Source: Bacteroidales bacterium
GTDB lineage: Bacteria; Bacteroidota; Bacteroidia; Bacteroidales; Bacteroidaceae
NCBI GenBank assembly: GCA_018064685.1
Contig: JAGHUS010000086.1
Span: 1-33,312 of the forward strand
Length of the DNA: 33,312 nt
Direction: 5' to 3'
The notes under the pieces are model-generated. The model was not told the DNA's origin and did no database searches. It was given only the letters and a program-made list of their open reading frames with translations. This document shows, piece after piece, positions 7,741 to 15,075 of this stretch (positions are counted from its first letter, which is position 1; every line of letters begins with the position of its first letter). The position numbers and the translations under genes are program-made.

Positions 7741-9105
7741 TTAGTTTTTGAAACTATGTATTGGAGCGGGGATGCGACCTTTTCTATTGACAAAGTCGGC
7801 ACACGACCATCTGTTGACCGGCATGACAGGAGCATAGCCTAGCAAGCCGCCAAACTCTACCGTGTCGCCCACCGTCTTGCCCACCACGGGGATGATTCTC
7901 ACAGCCGTCGTCTTCTGGTTCACCATGCCAATGGCAGCTTCGTCGGCAATGATACCGCTGATCGTTGTGGCAGGCGTATCGCCGGGAATGGCAATCATGT
8001 CCAATCCCACTGAGCAGACGCAGGTCATGGCTTCAAGCTTCTCGAGAGTGAGACACCCTTTTTCGACTGCATTTATCATACCCTGATCCTCGCTGACAGG
8101 AATAAAGGCGCCACTCAAGCCACCCACATAGGAGGATGCCATTACTCCACCCTTCTTGACCTGGTCGTTGAGCAATGCCAAGGCAGCGGTGGTGCCAGGT
8201 GCACCGGCACATTCAAGGCCGCACTCGCAAAGGATGTCGGCCACACTATCGCCAACAGCAGGAGTGGGAGCCAGCGAGAGGTCGATGATGCCAAAAGGGA
8301 TGCCAAGACGGCGACTTGCCTCCTGGGCAACGAGCTGTCCCACACGTGTTATCTTAAAGGCAGTCTTCTTGATGGTTTCGCACAGCACCTCGAAGCTTTC
8401 ACCGCGAATAGACTTCAGCACACTGTTCACCACGCCAGGACCACTGACACCGACGTTGATGATGGCATCTGCCTCACTGACACCATGGAACGCACCAGCC
8501 ATGAAGGGATTATCGTCGGGAGCATTGCACAGCACCACCAGCTTGCCGCACCCCAGCGAGTCGTTGTCCTTGGTGGCATCGGCCGTATCCTTGATAATCT
8601 CGCCCATCAAGCGCACTGCGTCCATATTGATACCCGTCTTGGTACTGCCCACATTCACGCTCGAGCAGATGCGCTCGGTAACGGCCATGGCTTTGGGAAT
8701 GCTGCGGATGAGCAGTTCGTCGCTTCGCGTCATGCCTTTGCTGACAATAGCCGAATAGCCGCCGAGAAAGTTGACACCAATCTCTTTGGCAGCACGGTCG
8801 AGCGTTTCGGCTATCATCACATAGTCATCGCTCGTCTTACAGCACGAGGCACCCACCAACGATATCGGAGTTATGCTGACACGCTTGTTGACAATAGGAA
8901 TGCCATATTCGCGCGAGATATCCTCTCCCGTCTTGACCAGATCCTTGGCCAGTGATGTGATTTTACTGTATATCTTCTGACAGCACATCACCAGGTCCTT
9001 GTCGGCACAACCCAACAGGTTGATACCCATAGTGATGGTTCGGACATCCAGATTCTGCTGTTCCACCATCTTATTGGTTTCCAGCACCTCGTTGATATTT
9101 ATCAT
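7741..9105 (-). CDS. UPF0210 (DUF711, PFL-family) protein
   Basis: This 454-residue protein belongs to the UPF0210/DUF711 family. The family is widespread in anaerobes and sometimes called PFL-like from its fold; no reaction is established. Recognisable segments include [10 protein letters not shown] near residue 21, Gly-rich loops such as [15 protein letters not shown], and a C-terminal [15 protein letters not shown] stretch. In many genomes the family is paired with a small ACT-domain gene (UPF0237); none lies beside this one. It starts 13 bp after the hisD stop, so it is almost certainly in the his transcript. A short GC-rich hairpin (AAGGGG/CCCCTT) begins at the stop codon but has no T-run. 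Confidence 0.9.
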   Translation of the reverse strand: MININEVLETNKMVEQQNLDVRTITMGINLLGCADKDLVMCCQKIYSKITSLAKDLVKTGEDISREYGIPIVNKRVSITPISLVGASCCKTSDDYVMIAETLDRAAKEIGVNFLGGYSAIVSKGMTRSDELLIRSIPKAMAVTERICSSVNVGSTKTGINMDAVRLMGEIIKDTADATKDNDSLGCGKLVVLCNAPDDNPFMAGAFHGVSEADAIINVGVSGPGVVNSVLKSIRGESFEVLCETIKKTAFKITRVGQLVAQEASRRLGIPFGIIDLSLAPTPAVGDSVADILCECGLECAGAPGTTAALALLNDQVKKGGVMASSYVGGLSGAFIPVSEDQGMINAVEKGCLTLEKLEAMTCVCSVGLDMIAIPGDTPATTISGIIADEAAIGMVNQKTTAVRIIPVVGKTVGDTVEFGGLLGYAPVMPVNRWSCADFVNRKGRIPAPIHSFKN

Positions 9106-9118
9106 GACAGTTCGAATA

Positions 9119-10405
9119 TTATGAATTCACTTCCTGCATCCTCAATCGCATGGCATTGGCATGAGCATCGAGCATCTCGTTGTCGGCCATGCATGCCACC
9201 GTCTGTCCGATGCCGCGAATACCCTCTGGAGTGATATGCTGGAACGTCACCTTGCGCTGATAGCTGTCAAGGTTCACGCCACTGTATGCCATTGCATACC
9301 CGCTTGTGGGCAACGTGTGATTGGTGCCGCTGGCATAGTCGCCAGCGCTCTCGGGGGTGTACGAACCGAGGAAGACACTTCCGGCATTCACTACCATCTG
9401 GGCCAGTTCCTCGTAGTTGCTCGTCTCGATAATGAGATGCTCGGGGGCATAGGCATTGCACATACGCATCATCTCCTCGTCATCGCGCACCAGGATGACC
9501 TTGCTGTGAGTCAGCGCCTGCTCGGCAATCTCCTTGCGAGGCAATGCTGCCAACTGCGCTTCAACACAGGTTTCAACCTTGCCAACCATCTCCTCGCTCG
9601 TGGTAAAGAGCAGCACCTGGCTATCTATGCCATGCTCGGCCTGCGAAAGCAGGTCAGCTGCCACGAAGGCAGGATTGCTGTCCTTGTCGGCCAACACAGC
9701 CACCTCGCTAGGTCCTGCGGGCATGTCGATGGCAACGTCGTGCAATGATACATGCTGCTTGGCACGCATGACATACTGATTGCCAGGACCGAATATCTTG
9801 TACACCTTGGGCACCGACTCAGTGCCATAAGCCATGGCACCGATAGCCTGCACGCCACCTATCTTGTAAACTCTGTTCACGCCAGCCACACGTGCGGCCA
9901 CCAGAATGGCGGGATTGACACTGCCATCGCGACTGGGAGGGGTGCAAAGCACGATATCCTTGCAACCGGCAATCTTGGCGGGAATGGCCAGCATAAGCAC
10001 CGTACTGAACAAGGGAGCTGTACCACCGGGGATGTAAAGTCCTACCTTCTCGATGGCAATGCTCTTCTGCCAGCATGTCACACCTGGTTCTACCTCAACC
10101 TTCTCACCCACAAACTTTTGCGAAGCATGAAAGGCATGAATATTACGATGAGCATGAAGAATAGCAGCCTTGAGCTCATCGTCTACCAGCTCTTCGGCCT
10201 TAGCCATCTCGTCCTCGCTCACCATCAGTTCCGACAGCTCCACATGGTCGAACTTGGCTTCATAAGCCTTTACTGCAGCATCGCCATTCTGGCGTATATC
10301 GTCCAGCACACCATCAACGATGGCATCCAGCTGGGCGGCTTCTTTCGCAGGGCGCCGAAGCAACTCTGCCCATTCACCTTCGTTTGGATATTTATAGCAA
10401 ATCAT
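9119..10405 (-). CDS. hisD: Histidinol dehydrogenase
   Basis: HisD oxidises L-histidinol to L-histidine in two NAD+-dependent steps with a bound Zn2+, the last reactions of the pathway. The 428-residue protein has [15 protein letters not shown], the FGPGNQYV loop, the SQAEHG segment with Gln and His metal ligands, [17 protein letters not shown] and the C-terminal ADNEMLDAH segment. I chose the ATG at 10405 because the frame extends to 10477 only through a repeat-rich spacer not found in the family, and the usual length is about 430. It lies 114 bp after hisG. That gap holds two near-identical units (10420-10441 and 10442-10460) containing GGTTGTAAA. Confidence 0.96.
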   Translation of the reverse strand: MICYKYPNEGEWAELLRRPAKEAAQLDAIVDGVLDDIRQNGDAAVKAYEAKFDHVELSELMVSEDEMAKAEELVDDELKAAILHAHRNIHAFHASQKFVGEKVEVEPGVTCWQKSIAIEKVGLYIPGGTAPLFSTVLMLAIPAKIAGCKDIVLCTPPSRDGSVNPAILVAARVAGVNRVYKIGGVQAIGAMAYGTESVPKVYKIFGPGNQYVMRAKQHVSLHDVAIDMPAGPSEVAVLADKDSNPAFVAADLLSQAEHGIDSQVLLFTTSEEMVGKVETCVEAQLAALPRKEIAEQALTHSKVILVRDDEEMMRMCNAYAPEHLIIETSNYEELAQMVVNAGSVFLGSYTPESAGDYASGTNHTLPTSGYAMAYSGVNLDSYQRKVTFQHITPEGIRGIGQTVACMADNEMLDAHANAMRLRMQEVNS

Positions 10406-10519
10406 ATTATTTAAGAGTAGTAAAAAGGTTGTAAAAGAGTCGTAAAAAAGGTTGTAAAGCTTTTGACGCAAAGTCAAAATGCAGACGAATGAGGAGAAGC
10501 CTCATTACCTCATAACCTT

Positions 10520-11371
10520 TTATGGGATCATCTTCTCAATAGGGATGACAAGAATGCCCTCTGCTCCCAGTTCCTTCAATTTGGCAATGATTTCCCAGAA
10601 ACTCTTCTCGTCGATGACGGTGTGAACACTGTTCCATCCGGGAGTGGCCAGAGGCATCACCGTGGGACTCTTGGCACCGGGCAGCACCTTGATGACCTCG
10701 TCCAGACGCTCGGCAGGCACATTCATCAGCACATACTTCTTGTCCTCGGCTGCCTTGACAGCTTCAATACGGAAAAGCAGTTCCTGAAGTGTCTCGCGCT
10801 TCTCGTCGGCCATCTTGGGGTCGCCAATCAGCAGAGCCTCGCTCTTCATCACGACCTCCACCTCGCGCAGGTTGTTGCTGACGAGCGTACTACCAGAGCT
10901 TACGATGTCGAAGATGGCATCGGCAAGTCCAATGCCCGGGCTTATTTCTACCGAACCTGTAATGACGTGGATGTCTGCCTCGATATTATTCTTGGCCAGA
11001 AAGCGTTGCAATATCTCGGGATAGCTGGTGGCGATCTTCTTGCCCTGAAACCACTCCAAGCCCTCATACTTCTCGGCCTTGGGGATGGCAAGCGAGAGAC
11101 GGCACTTGCTGAAGCCCAGACGACGAATGACGTCTGCCTTGTAGCCGCGCTCCTCAAACTCATTCTCACCCACTATGCCCAAGTCGGCCACACCGGTTGC
11201 CACACTCTGGGGAATGTCATCGTCGCGCAGATAAAGTATCTCGACAGGAAAATTGGAACTCTGCACCAGTAAGGTGCGCTTTGAGGAGCTGACCTTGATG
11301 CCGGCCTCAGCCAGCAAAGCCATCGTGTCCTCGAACAAACGTCCTTTTGATTGTACTGCGATTCTCAACAT
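10520..11371 (-). CDS. hisG: ATP phosphoribosyltransferase, long form
   Basis: HisG condenses ATP with PRPP in the first committed step of histidine synthesis. At 283 residues it is the long form, with two periplasmic-binding-protein-like catalytic domains. Recognisable parts are the N-terminal LRIAVQSKGRL, GVADLGIVGEN near residue 60, and the PRPP loop ADAIFDIVSSGSTL near 155-170. A C-terminal ACT-like regulatory domain of about 80 residues (from about 205) normally binds histidine for feedback inhibition. It is the first gene of the hisG-hisD-UPF0210 transcript and is divergent from udk. Confidence 0.97.
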   Translation of the reverse strand: MLRIAVQSKGRLFEDTMALLAEAGIKVSSSKRTLLVQSSNFPVEILYLRDDDIPQSVATGVADLGIVGENEFEERGYKADVIRRLGFSKCRLSLAIPKAEKYEGLEWFQGKKIATSYPEILQRFLAKNNIEADIHVITGSVEISPGIGLADAIFDIVSSGSTLVSNNLREVEVVMKSEALLIGDPKMADEKRETLQELLFRIEAVKAAEDKKYVLMNVPAERLDEVIKVLPGAKSPTVMPLATPGWNSVHTVIDEKSFWEIIAKLKELGAEGILVIPIEKMIP

Positions 11372-11404
11372 AACTTTTTACACCTAAAATTTCTATTGAT
11401 TCTA

Positions 11405-11425
11405 TACCGATTTTTCAGTTCGGTA
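11405..11425. other. Small hairpin in the hisG leader
   Basis: A 6-bp perfect inverted repeat TACCGA/TCGGTA with a 9-base spacer lies 34-54 bp upstream of the hisG start, inside the likely 5' leader. It could be an operator or leader hairpin. There is no His-codon-rich leader peptide that I can see. Confidence 0.3.
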
Positions 11426-11460
11426 CTTACATATTATTTTATTTTTCTCAAAAACGCGTG

Positions 11461-11468
11461 CAAATATA
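11461..11468 (-). promoter_or_regulatory. Candidate hisG promoter -7 box
   Basis: The minus-strand sequence TATATTTG matches TAnnTTTG and lies about 90 bp upstream of hisG. No clear TTTG stands at the -33 position, so support is moderate. Confidence 0.45.
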
Positions 11469-11480
11469 CAAAAAAAATAC

Positions 11481-11488
11481 TACCTTTG
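11481..11488 (+). promoter_or_regulatory. Candidate udk promoter -7 box
   Basis: TACCTTTG matches TAnnTTTG and lies 29 bp before the udk ATG. It sits 12 bp from the divergent hisG -7 box, so the two promoters overlap. The -33 element is not obvious. Confidence 0.55.
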
Positions 11489-11517
11489 CGAATAAATTAA
11501 AAAAAACTTATTGATTT

Positions 11518-12153
11518 ATGTACATCATAGGCATTGCAGGCGGCACGGGGTCGGGAAAGACTACCGTTGTGAAGAAGATAATCGAAAGTATACCTGACGG
11601 CAGAGTGGCACTCATACCGCAAGATTCTTATTATAACGACACTACAGAGTTGAGCATCGAGGAGCGACGTAAGATTAACTTCGACCACCCCGACGCCTTC
11701 GACTGGAAACTCCTCACAAAACAGATCGAAGACCTGCGCAGCGGCAAAGCCATAGAGCAACCTACCTATAGCTACCTCATCAGCAACCGACTGGAGGAGA
11801 CCGTACACGTGGAACCATGCGAAGTGATCATCATCGAGGGAATCATGGCACTATGGAGCAAGGAGCTGCGAGAGCTGATGGATCTGAAGATCTTTGTGGA
11901 TGCCGATCCCGACGAACGGCTCATACGCGTTATCCAGCGCGACACCATAGAGCGAGGACGTACCCCCCAGATGGTCATCGACCGATACCTGGACGTACTA
12001 AAGCCCATGCACGAGGAGTTCATCGAACCTACCAAACGCTTTGCCGACCTCATCATACCCCAAGGGGGCAACAACCGCCAGGCCATCGACATCATGCGCA
12101 CATACATCATTCATCGCACCAGACCTGAGTTGAGAGTTGAGAGTGTAGAGTAG
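11518..12153 (+). CDS. udk: Uridine kinase
   Basis: Udk phosphorylates uridine and cytidine to their 5'-monophosphates for pyrimidine salvage. The 211-residue protein has the P-loop GGTGSGKT (8-15), PQDSYYND (34-41), NFDHPDAFDW (54-63) and the EGIMAL strand near residue 110, all in family positions. The last residues (about RVESVE) are encoded by a GAGTTGAGAGTTGAGAGT tract. The C terminus therefore seems to have grown out of a simple repeat. No strong Shine-Dalgarno is visible; the ATG follows an AT-rich leader. Confidence 0.95.
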   Translation: MYIIGIAGGTGSGKTTVVKKIIESIPDGRVALIPQDSYYNDTTELSIEERRKINFDHPDAFDWKLLTKQIEDLRSGKAIEQPTYSYLISNRLEETVHVEPCEVIIIEGIMALWSKELRELMDLKIFVDADPDERLIRVIQRDTIERGRTPQMVIDRYLDVLKPMHEEFIEPTKRFADLIIPQGGNNRQAIDIMRTYIIHRTRPELRVESVE

Positions 12154-12278
12154 TTGAATAAGTTGAAAGTATTACCCAGCAAACTAGATAAACTCTAAAC
12201 TTAAATACTCTTTCAACTAAAATACTACCAACTCTTTCAACTAAAATACTACCAACTCTTTCAACTACACTATACTCT
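12140..12278. repeat. Tandem 24-bp repeat with a flanking inverted repeat
   Basis: The udk-transglycosylase gap holds two perfect 24-bp units beginning ACTCTTTCAACTAAAATACT (12207-12230 and 12231-12254) plus a partial third (from 12255). The third unit runs into a 19-base segment (12260-12278) that is the inverted copy, with two mismatches, of 12140-12158 over the udk stop codon. The transcript could fold these into a long hairpin around the repeats. Confidence 0.75.
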
Positions 12279-12301
12279 AAACAACTCTACCATTTCCATC
12301 C

Positions 12302-13438
12302 ATGCCAAGCCGAAGCTTTCATCACCTCATAGTGCTCACTGCCATGTCCTTGTCTATTCTCTCATGTGCAGAGAAGGACAAGCAGGTGTCGTCCATCTTC
12401 CACTCCAACGATGAGAATACCGACACCCAGCACCTTGACATGCGCGAACTAGAGGAGGGGGGCGAGATCATAGCCGTAACGCTGAGTGGCCCTGACACAT
12501 ATTTTGAATGGAGAGGACAGTGCTTTGGCGACCAGTACGAACTGGCAGCCGACTTTGCTCGAAGCAAGGGCGTGCGATTACGCATGGAGATAGCACACGA
12601 CTCGACAGAGCTAATAAGCAAACTGCAGAACGGTGAGGCGGACATCATTGCACTGCCCATGCCCGACACACCCGACTGCATCCTGGCCGCCATACAGGAC
12701 AGCACGAAAACAGACAGTCCTACCCACGACAGAAAGGCACTGGGATGGCTCACACGCGCCTCGTCACAACAGCTGGCCGAAGAGCTGAATAAATGGTACA
12801 CACCCGACATCAAACAGAAGATATTGGCGCATAGAAACCAGCTCATACAGAAAAAGATACACCACGAGTCGCACTCCCACCCAAGACCCAAGGTAAAGAA
12901 TGCCGCAGGTGGCATCATCAGCGACTACGACAACCTCTTCCAACGCTATGCTGCCCTGTGCAGATGGGATTGGAAACTTCTGGCAGCACAATGCTATCAG
13001 GAGTCGGCCTTCGACCCCAACGCCGTGTCGTGGGCAGGAGCACAAGGCCTCATGCAGCTCATGCCAAGCACCGCACGCCACTACGGAGCAGCCGAGAACG
13101 TCTTCGATCCAGAGACAAACATACGAGCTGCCGCCAGCCTCATCATCGACCTCAACAAGGAGTTTGCAGAGATACACGACGAAGACGAGCGCATCAGTTT
13201 CATCCTGGCATCCTACAACGGAGGACAGGGACATGTGCGCGATGCCATGGCACTGACAAAGAAATACGGGGGTAATCCGCACCTATGGAGCGACGTGCGC
13301 CAGTACATCCTGGCACTGTCCGACTCGAAGTATTATCGCGACCCGGTAGTCAAATACGGCTATCTGCGAGGCAATGAAACAGCCAACTACGTATCCTCAA
13401 TCCGTTCACATTGGGCATACTACAGCGGAATAAGGTGA
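12302..13438 (+). CDS. MltF-like membrane-bound lytic murein transglycosylase (lipoprotein)
   Basis: This enzyme cleaves the MurNAc-GlcNAc bond of peptidoglycan to a 1,6-anhydro product at the outer membrane. The 378 residues begin with a lipoprotein signal whose lipobox Cys is C22 (LSILSC). A solute-binding-like region of the MltF type follows (about 50-160). It is much shorter than the two-lobe domain of E. coli MltF, about 110 against 230 residues. The C-terminal SLT domain (about 215-350) has catalytic E234 in QESAFDP, GLMQLMP (249-255) and ASYNGG (303-308). The ATG at 12302 gives the signal peptide directly. It lies 148 bp past udk; no separate promoter is evident. Confidence 0.88.
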   Translation: MPSRSFHHLIVLTAMSLSILSCAEKDKQVSSIFHSNDENTDTQHLDMRELEEGGEIIAVTLSGPDTYFEWRGQCFGDQYELAADFARSKGVRLRMEIAHDSTELISKLQNGEADIIALPMPDTPDCILAAIQDSTKTDSPTHDRKALGWLTRASSQQLAEELNKWYTPDIKQKILAHRNQLIQKKIHHESHSHPRPKVKNAAGGIISDYDNLFQRYAALCRWDWKLLAAQCYQESAFDPNAVSWAGAQGLMQLMPSTARHYGAAENVFDPETNIRAAASLIIDLNKEFAEIHDEDERISFILASYNGGQGHVRDAMALTKKYGGNPHLWSDVRQYILALSDSKYYRDPVVKYGYLRGNETANYVSSIRSHWAYYSGIR

Positions 13439-13487
13439 GGTTATAAGGTTTTGAGGTTGGGAAGATTAGTAAAAAGTGAATAGTAAA

Positions 13488-13775
13488 AAAAAATCGACCT
13501 GTACAAATGAAACATATTTCGCTGTCGCTTAACTACTCCTGCTGCACCAATCAAAATTCAGTGGAGCATTAGCGAAAATACTCCCGCTGCACCCATTAAC
13601 CGTCCAGCCTAGGTTGGACGGTCAAGTCATGCTGCATGATTCATTTTAGTCATGCTGCATGATTCAACCGTCCAGCCTTGGTTGGACGGTTAACTGCCTC
13701 TGCATCTTTTTTCTTCCTTCTATGATAATGGTGGTAATCAGTTGCCGCTGCATCATTTGTACAGGTCGATCTTTT
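13488..13775. repeat. Dyad array with terminal inverted repeats, about 288 bp
   Basis: The ends are inverted copies sharing an 18-base identity ATCGACCTGTACAAATGA (13493-13510, inverted at 13753-13770), extended by an A-run and a T-run. Inside, GCTGCA occurs at 13541, 13586, 13631, 13654 and 13747, with TCTGCA at 13699. Two near-perfect palindromes with ACCGTCCA/TGGACGGT arms (13599-13622 and 13667-13690) fall exactly in the empty slots. Motif centres are therefore spaced 22-23 bp or twice that. A 19-base unit beginning AGTCATGCTGCATGAT is duplicated (13625-13643 and 13648-13666). There is no ORF. It lies between a plus-strand gene and minus-strand tRNAs. Confidence 0.85.
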
Positions 13776-13856
13776 TCCTGGCTTTTCTTTGTTGATATTT
13801 AAAATATCCGCGGCTGGGGTTGAACCAGCTAGGTTAGTGTCATGCCCGACACACCA
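13776..13856. other. Dispersed AT-rich segment and tRNA-like hairpins
   Basis: About 25 bases ending TTTGTTGATATTTAAAAT recur at 18510-18537. Next to it, two 5-bp hairpins follow. Read on the minus strand, the one at about 13812-13828 has the form of a tRNA T arm (GCTGG, loop TTCAACC, CCAGC). The other (GTGTC/GACAC) resembles an anticodon stem but has a six-base loop. No D arm or 5' acceptor strand is present, so this is not a functional tRNA. Confidence 0.4.
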
Positions 13857-13859
13857 CGA

Positions 13860-13889
13860 AAAAAGGATTAGATTTCTCTAATCCTTTTT
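13860..13889 (-). terminator. Terminator of the tRNA-Lys pair
   Basis: The 13-bp perfect stem AAAAAGGATTAGA/TCTAATCCTTTTT has a 4-base loop and begins one base past the 3' end of the tRNA. Its symmetric A/T ends would let it act in both directions. Confidence 0.85.
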
Positions 13890-13890
13890 G

Positions 13891-13963
13891 TACGCCCTCA
13901 GGGGCTCGAACCCTGGACCCATTGATTAAGAGTCAATTGCTCTACCAACTGAGCTAAGGACGC
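13891..13963 (-). tRNA. tRNA-Lys (anticodon CTT), copy 2
   Basis: The complement is a 73-base cloverleaf. It has acceptor GCGTCCT/AGGGCGT (with G-T wobbles), D arm GCTC/GAGC, anticodon stem ATTGA/TCAAT around CTCTTAA (anticodon CTT, reading AAG), and T loop TTCGAGC. CCA is not encoded. The sequence is identical to the copy at 13989-14061. Confidence 0.95.
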
Positions 13964-13988
13964 ATGCTGAGAGAATTTTTATATTTTG

Positions 13989-14061
13989 TACGCCCTCAGG
14001 GGCTCGAACCCTGGACCCATTGATTAAGAGTCAATTGCTCTACCAACTGAGCTAAGGACGC
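13989..14061 (-). tRNA. tRNA-Lys (anticodon CTT), copy 1
   Basis: This is the promoter-proximal member of an identical tandem pair, separated by 25 bp. Structure and anticodon are the same as in the copy at 13891-13963. The pair is a recent or gene-converted duplication and shares one promoter and one terminator. Confidence 0.95.
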
Positions 14062-14082
14062 GTAATCTCTCATTTGCGGATG

Positions 14083-14114
14083 CAAAGGTACGACATTTTT
14101 CGGAAACCGCCAAA
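14083..14114 (-). promoter_or_regulatory. tRNA-Lys promoter
   Basis: On the minus strand TTTG (14111-14114), a 20-bp spacer and TACCTTTG (14083-14090) match the Bacteroidota consensus. The start would fall about 15 bp before the first tRNA. Confidence 0.85.
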
Positions 14115-14133
14115 CATTTCGCAAACTTTTTTC

Positions 14134-14167
14134 AAAAAAAAGAGCCATTCCACTCTGGGGAAGGCTC
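14134..14167 (-). terminator. Terminator of the WalJ-like gene
   Basis: Read on the minus strand, the stem GAGCC-TTCC / GGAA-GGCTC (14142-14167) is followed by eight T. It ends 25 bp past the hydrolase stop codon and just before the tRNA promoter. Confidence 0.85.
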
Positions 14168-14192
14168 AATATAGGGTTTCACGACGTGTTTA

Positions 14193-14996
14193 CTAAACCA
14201 AATCGTACAGCAGCGAGGGTGTCTTACGTCTTAGCACATCAAGTTGGAAGTCTACACCATCGATGATGCAGTAACCACGCAGTATCGTGCTTACCGTCTT
14301 ACGAGCCAGCTCCGGGTGGTTGTTCTCCTCGCTGAGGTGGCAGAGCCAGACATGGCGCAGACGCTCCGTGGCATGCTCTGCCAGAAGCTTTCCGCACTCA
14401 CGGTTGCTCAAGTGTCCGCGTCCACTACGTATACGTCCTTTCAGATAGGCCGGATAAGGACCACGCGCCAGCATCTCCTCGTCGTGGTTGCTTTCCAGCA
14501 CAAGATAATTGGCAGCGTGCACCATCTCTTGTATCTCCTCCGTCACACGGCCAGCATCCGTCACAAGGCAGAACGTGATGCCCTCTGCCTCCACGCAATA
14601 GCCGACGCAGTCACTGCTGTCATGCGGCACCGCGAATGGCGTTACCACAAAGTCACCAAGTACCGTAGGTTGCTGTTTCGAAATCTGGCGCACATGCTTC
14701 TCCGTCAACTTGCTCGTCACACAATAATTGCGGTTTATTCCCAGATGCACCTCGGCAGTGGCATAGATGGGAATGTTGTAATCGTTAGCCAGATTCCCAA
14801 CCGACTTGATATGATCGGCATGATCATGCGTAACGAAGACCGCATCCACACACTCAACGTCATAGCCATTGGCTTGCAACGTCTTTCGTATGGCGCGCAT
14901 ATTCAAGCCCGCATCGATAAGAATGCTCGTATGTCCCGTGGTAAGGAAATAGCTGTTACCGCTGCTTCCACTTCCCAAGCATAAGAATTTAAGCAT
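14193..14996 (-). CDS. MBL-fold metallo-hydrolase, WalJ/YycJ-like
   Basis: This is a metallo-beta-lactamase-fold hydrolase of the YycJ/WalJ group. Those proteins are thought to be metal-dependent exonucleases in DNA handling, but the substrate here is inferred only. The 267 residues begin MLKFLCLGSGSSGNSYFL. They contain the metal-binding THDHADH (56-62), a VPHDSSDCVGY segment, VTDAGR carrying a metal-ligand Asp, and SNHDEEML. I chose the ATG at 14996 because the frame upstream opens only with a TTG at 15008, close to the -7 box. It has its own strong promoter and terminator, so it is monocistronic. It lies 67 bp past tamL. Confidence 0.88.
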   Translation of the reverse strand: MLKFLCLGSGSSGNSYFLTTGHTSILIDAGLNMRAIRKTLQANGYDVECVDAVFVTHDHADHIKSVGNLANDYNIPIYATAEVHLGINRNYCVTSKLTEKHVRQISKQQPTVLGDFVVTPFAVPHDSSDCVGYCVEAEGITFCLVTDAGRVTEEIQEMVHAANYLVLESNHDEEMLARGPYPAYLKGRIRSGRGHLSNRECGKLLAEHATERLRHVWLCHLSEENNHPELARKTVSTILRGYCIIDGVDFQLDVLRRKTPSLLYDLV

Positions 14997-15015
14997 AGTT
15001 AGAATCAATTTTGCA

Positions 15016-15047
15016 CAAAGATACCATTTTTTTTACACTTATCCAAA
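15016..15047 (-). promoter_or_regulatory. Promoter of the WalJ-like gene
   Basis: On the minus strand TTTG (15044-15047), a 20-bp spacer and TATCTTTG (15016-15023) match the Bacteroidota consensus, 20 bp before the ATG. Confidence 0.85.
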
Positions 15048-15075
15048 GAAAAATGCATTTTTTAGTACAAAATCA

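Noticed and set aside
7723..7743. GC-rich hairpin at the UPF0210 stop as a terminator
   Set aside because: The AAGGGG/CCCCTT stem lacks a following T-run on the minus strand, so intrinsic termination there is not supported.
11372..11517. Histidine leader peptide attenuator
   Set aside because: No short frame with consecutive His codons is present upstream of hisG. Only a small 6-bp hairpin is seen.
13488..13775. CRISPR array as an explanation for the regular repeats
   Set aside because: Units are 6-24 bp with two motif types and no unique spacers of constant size, and there are no cas genes in the window.
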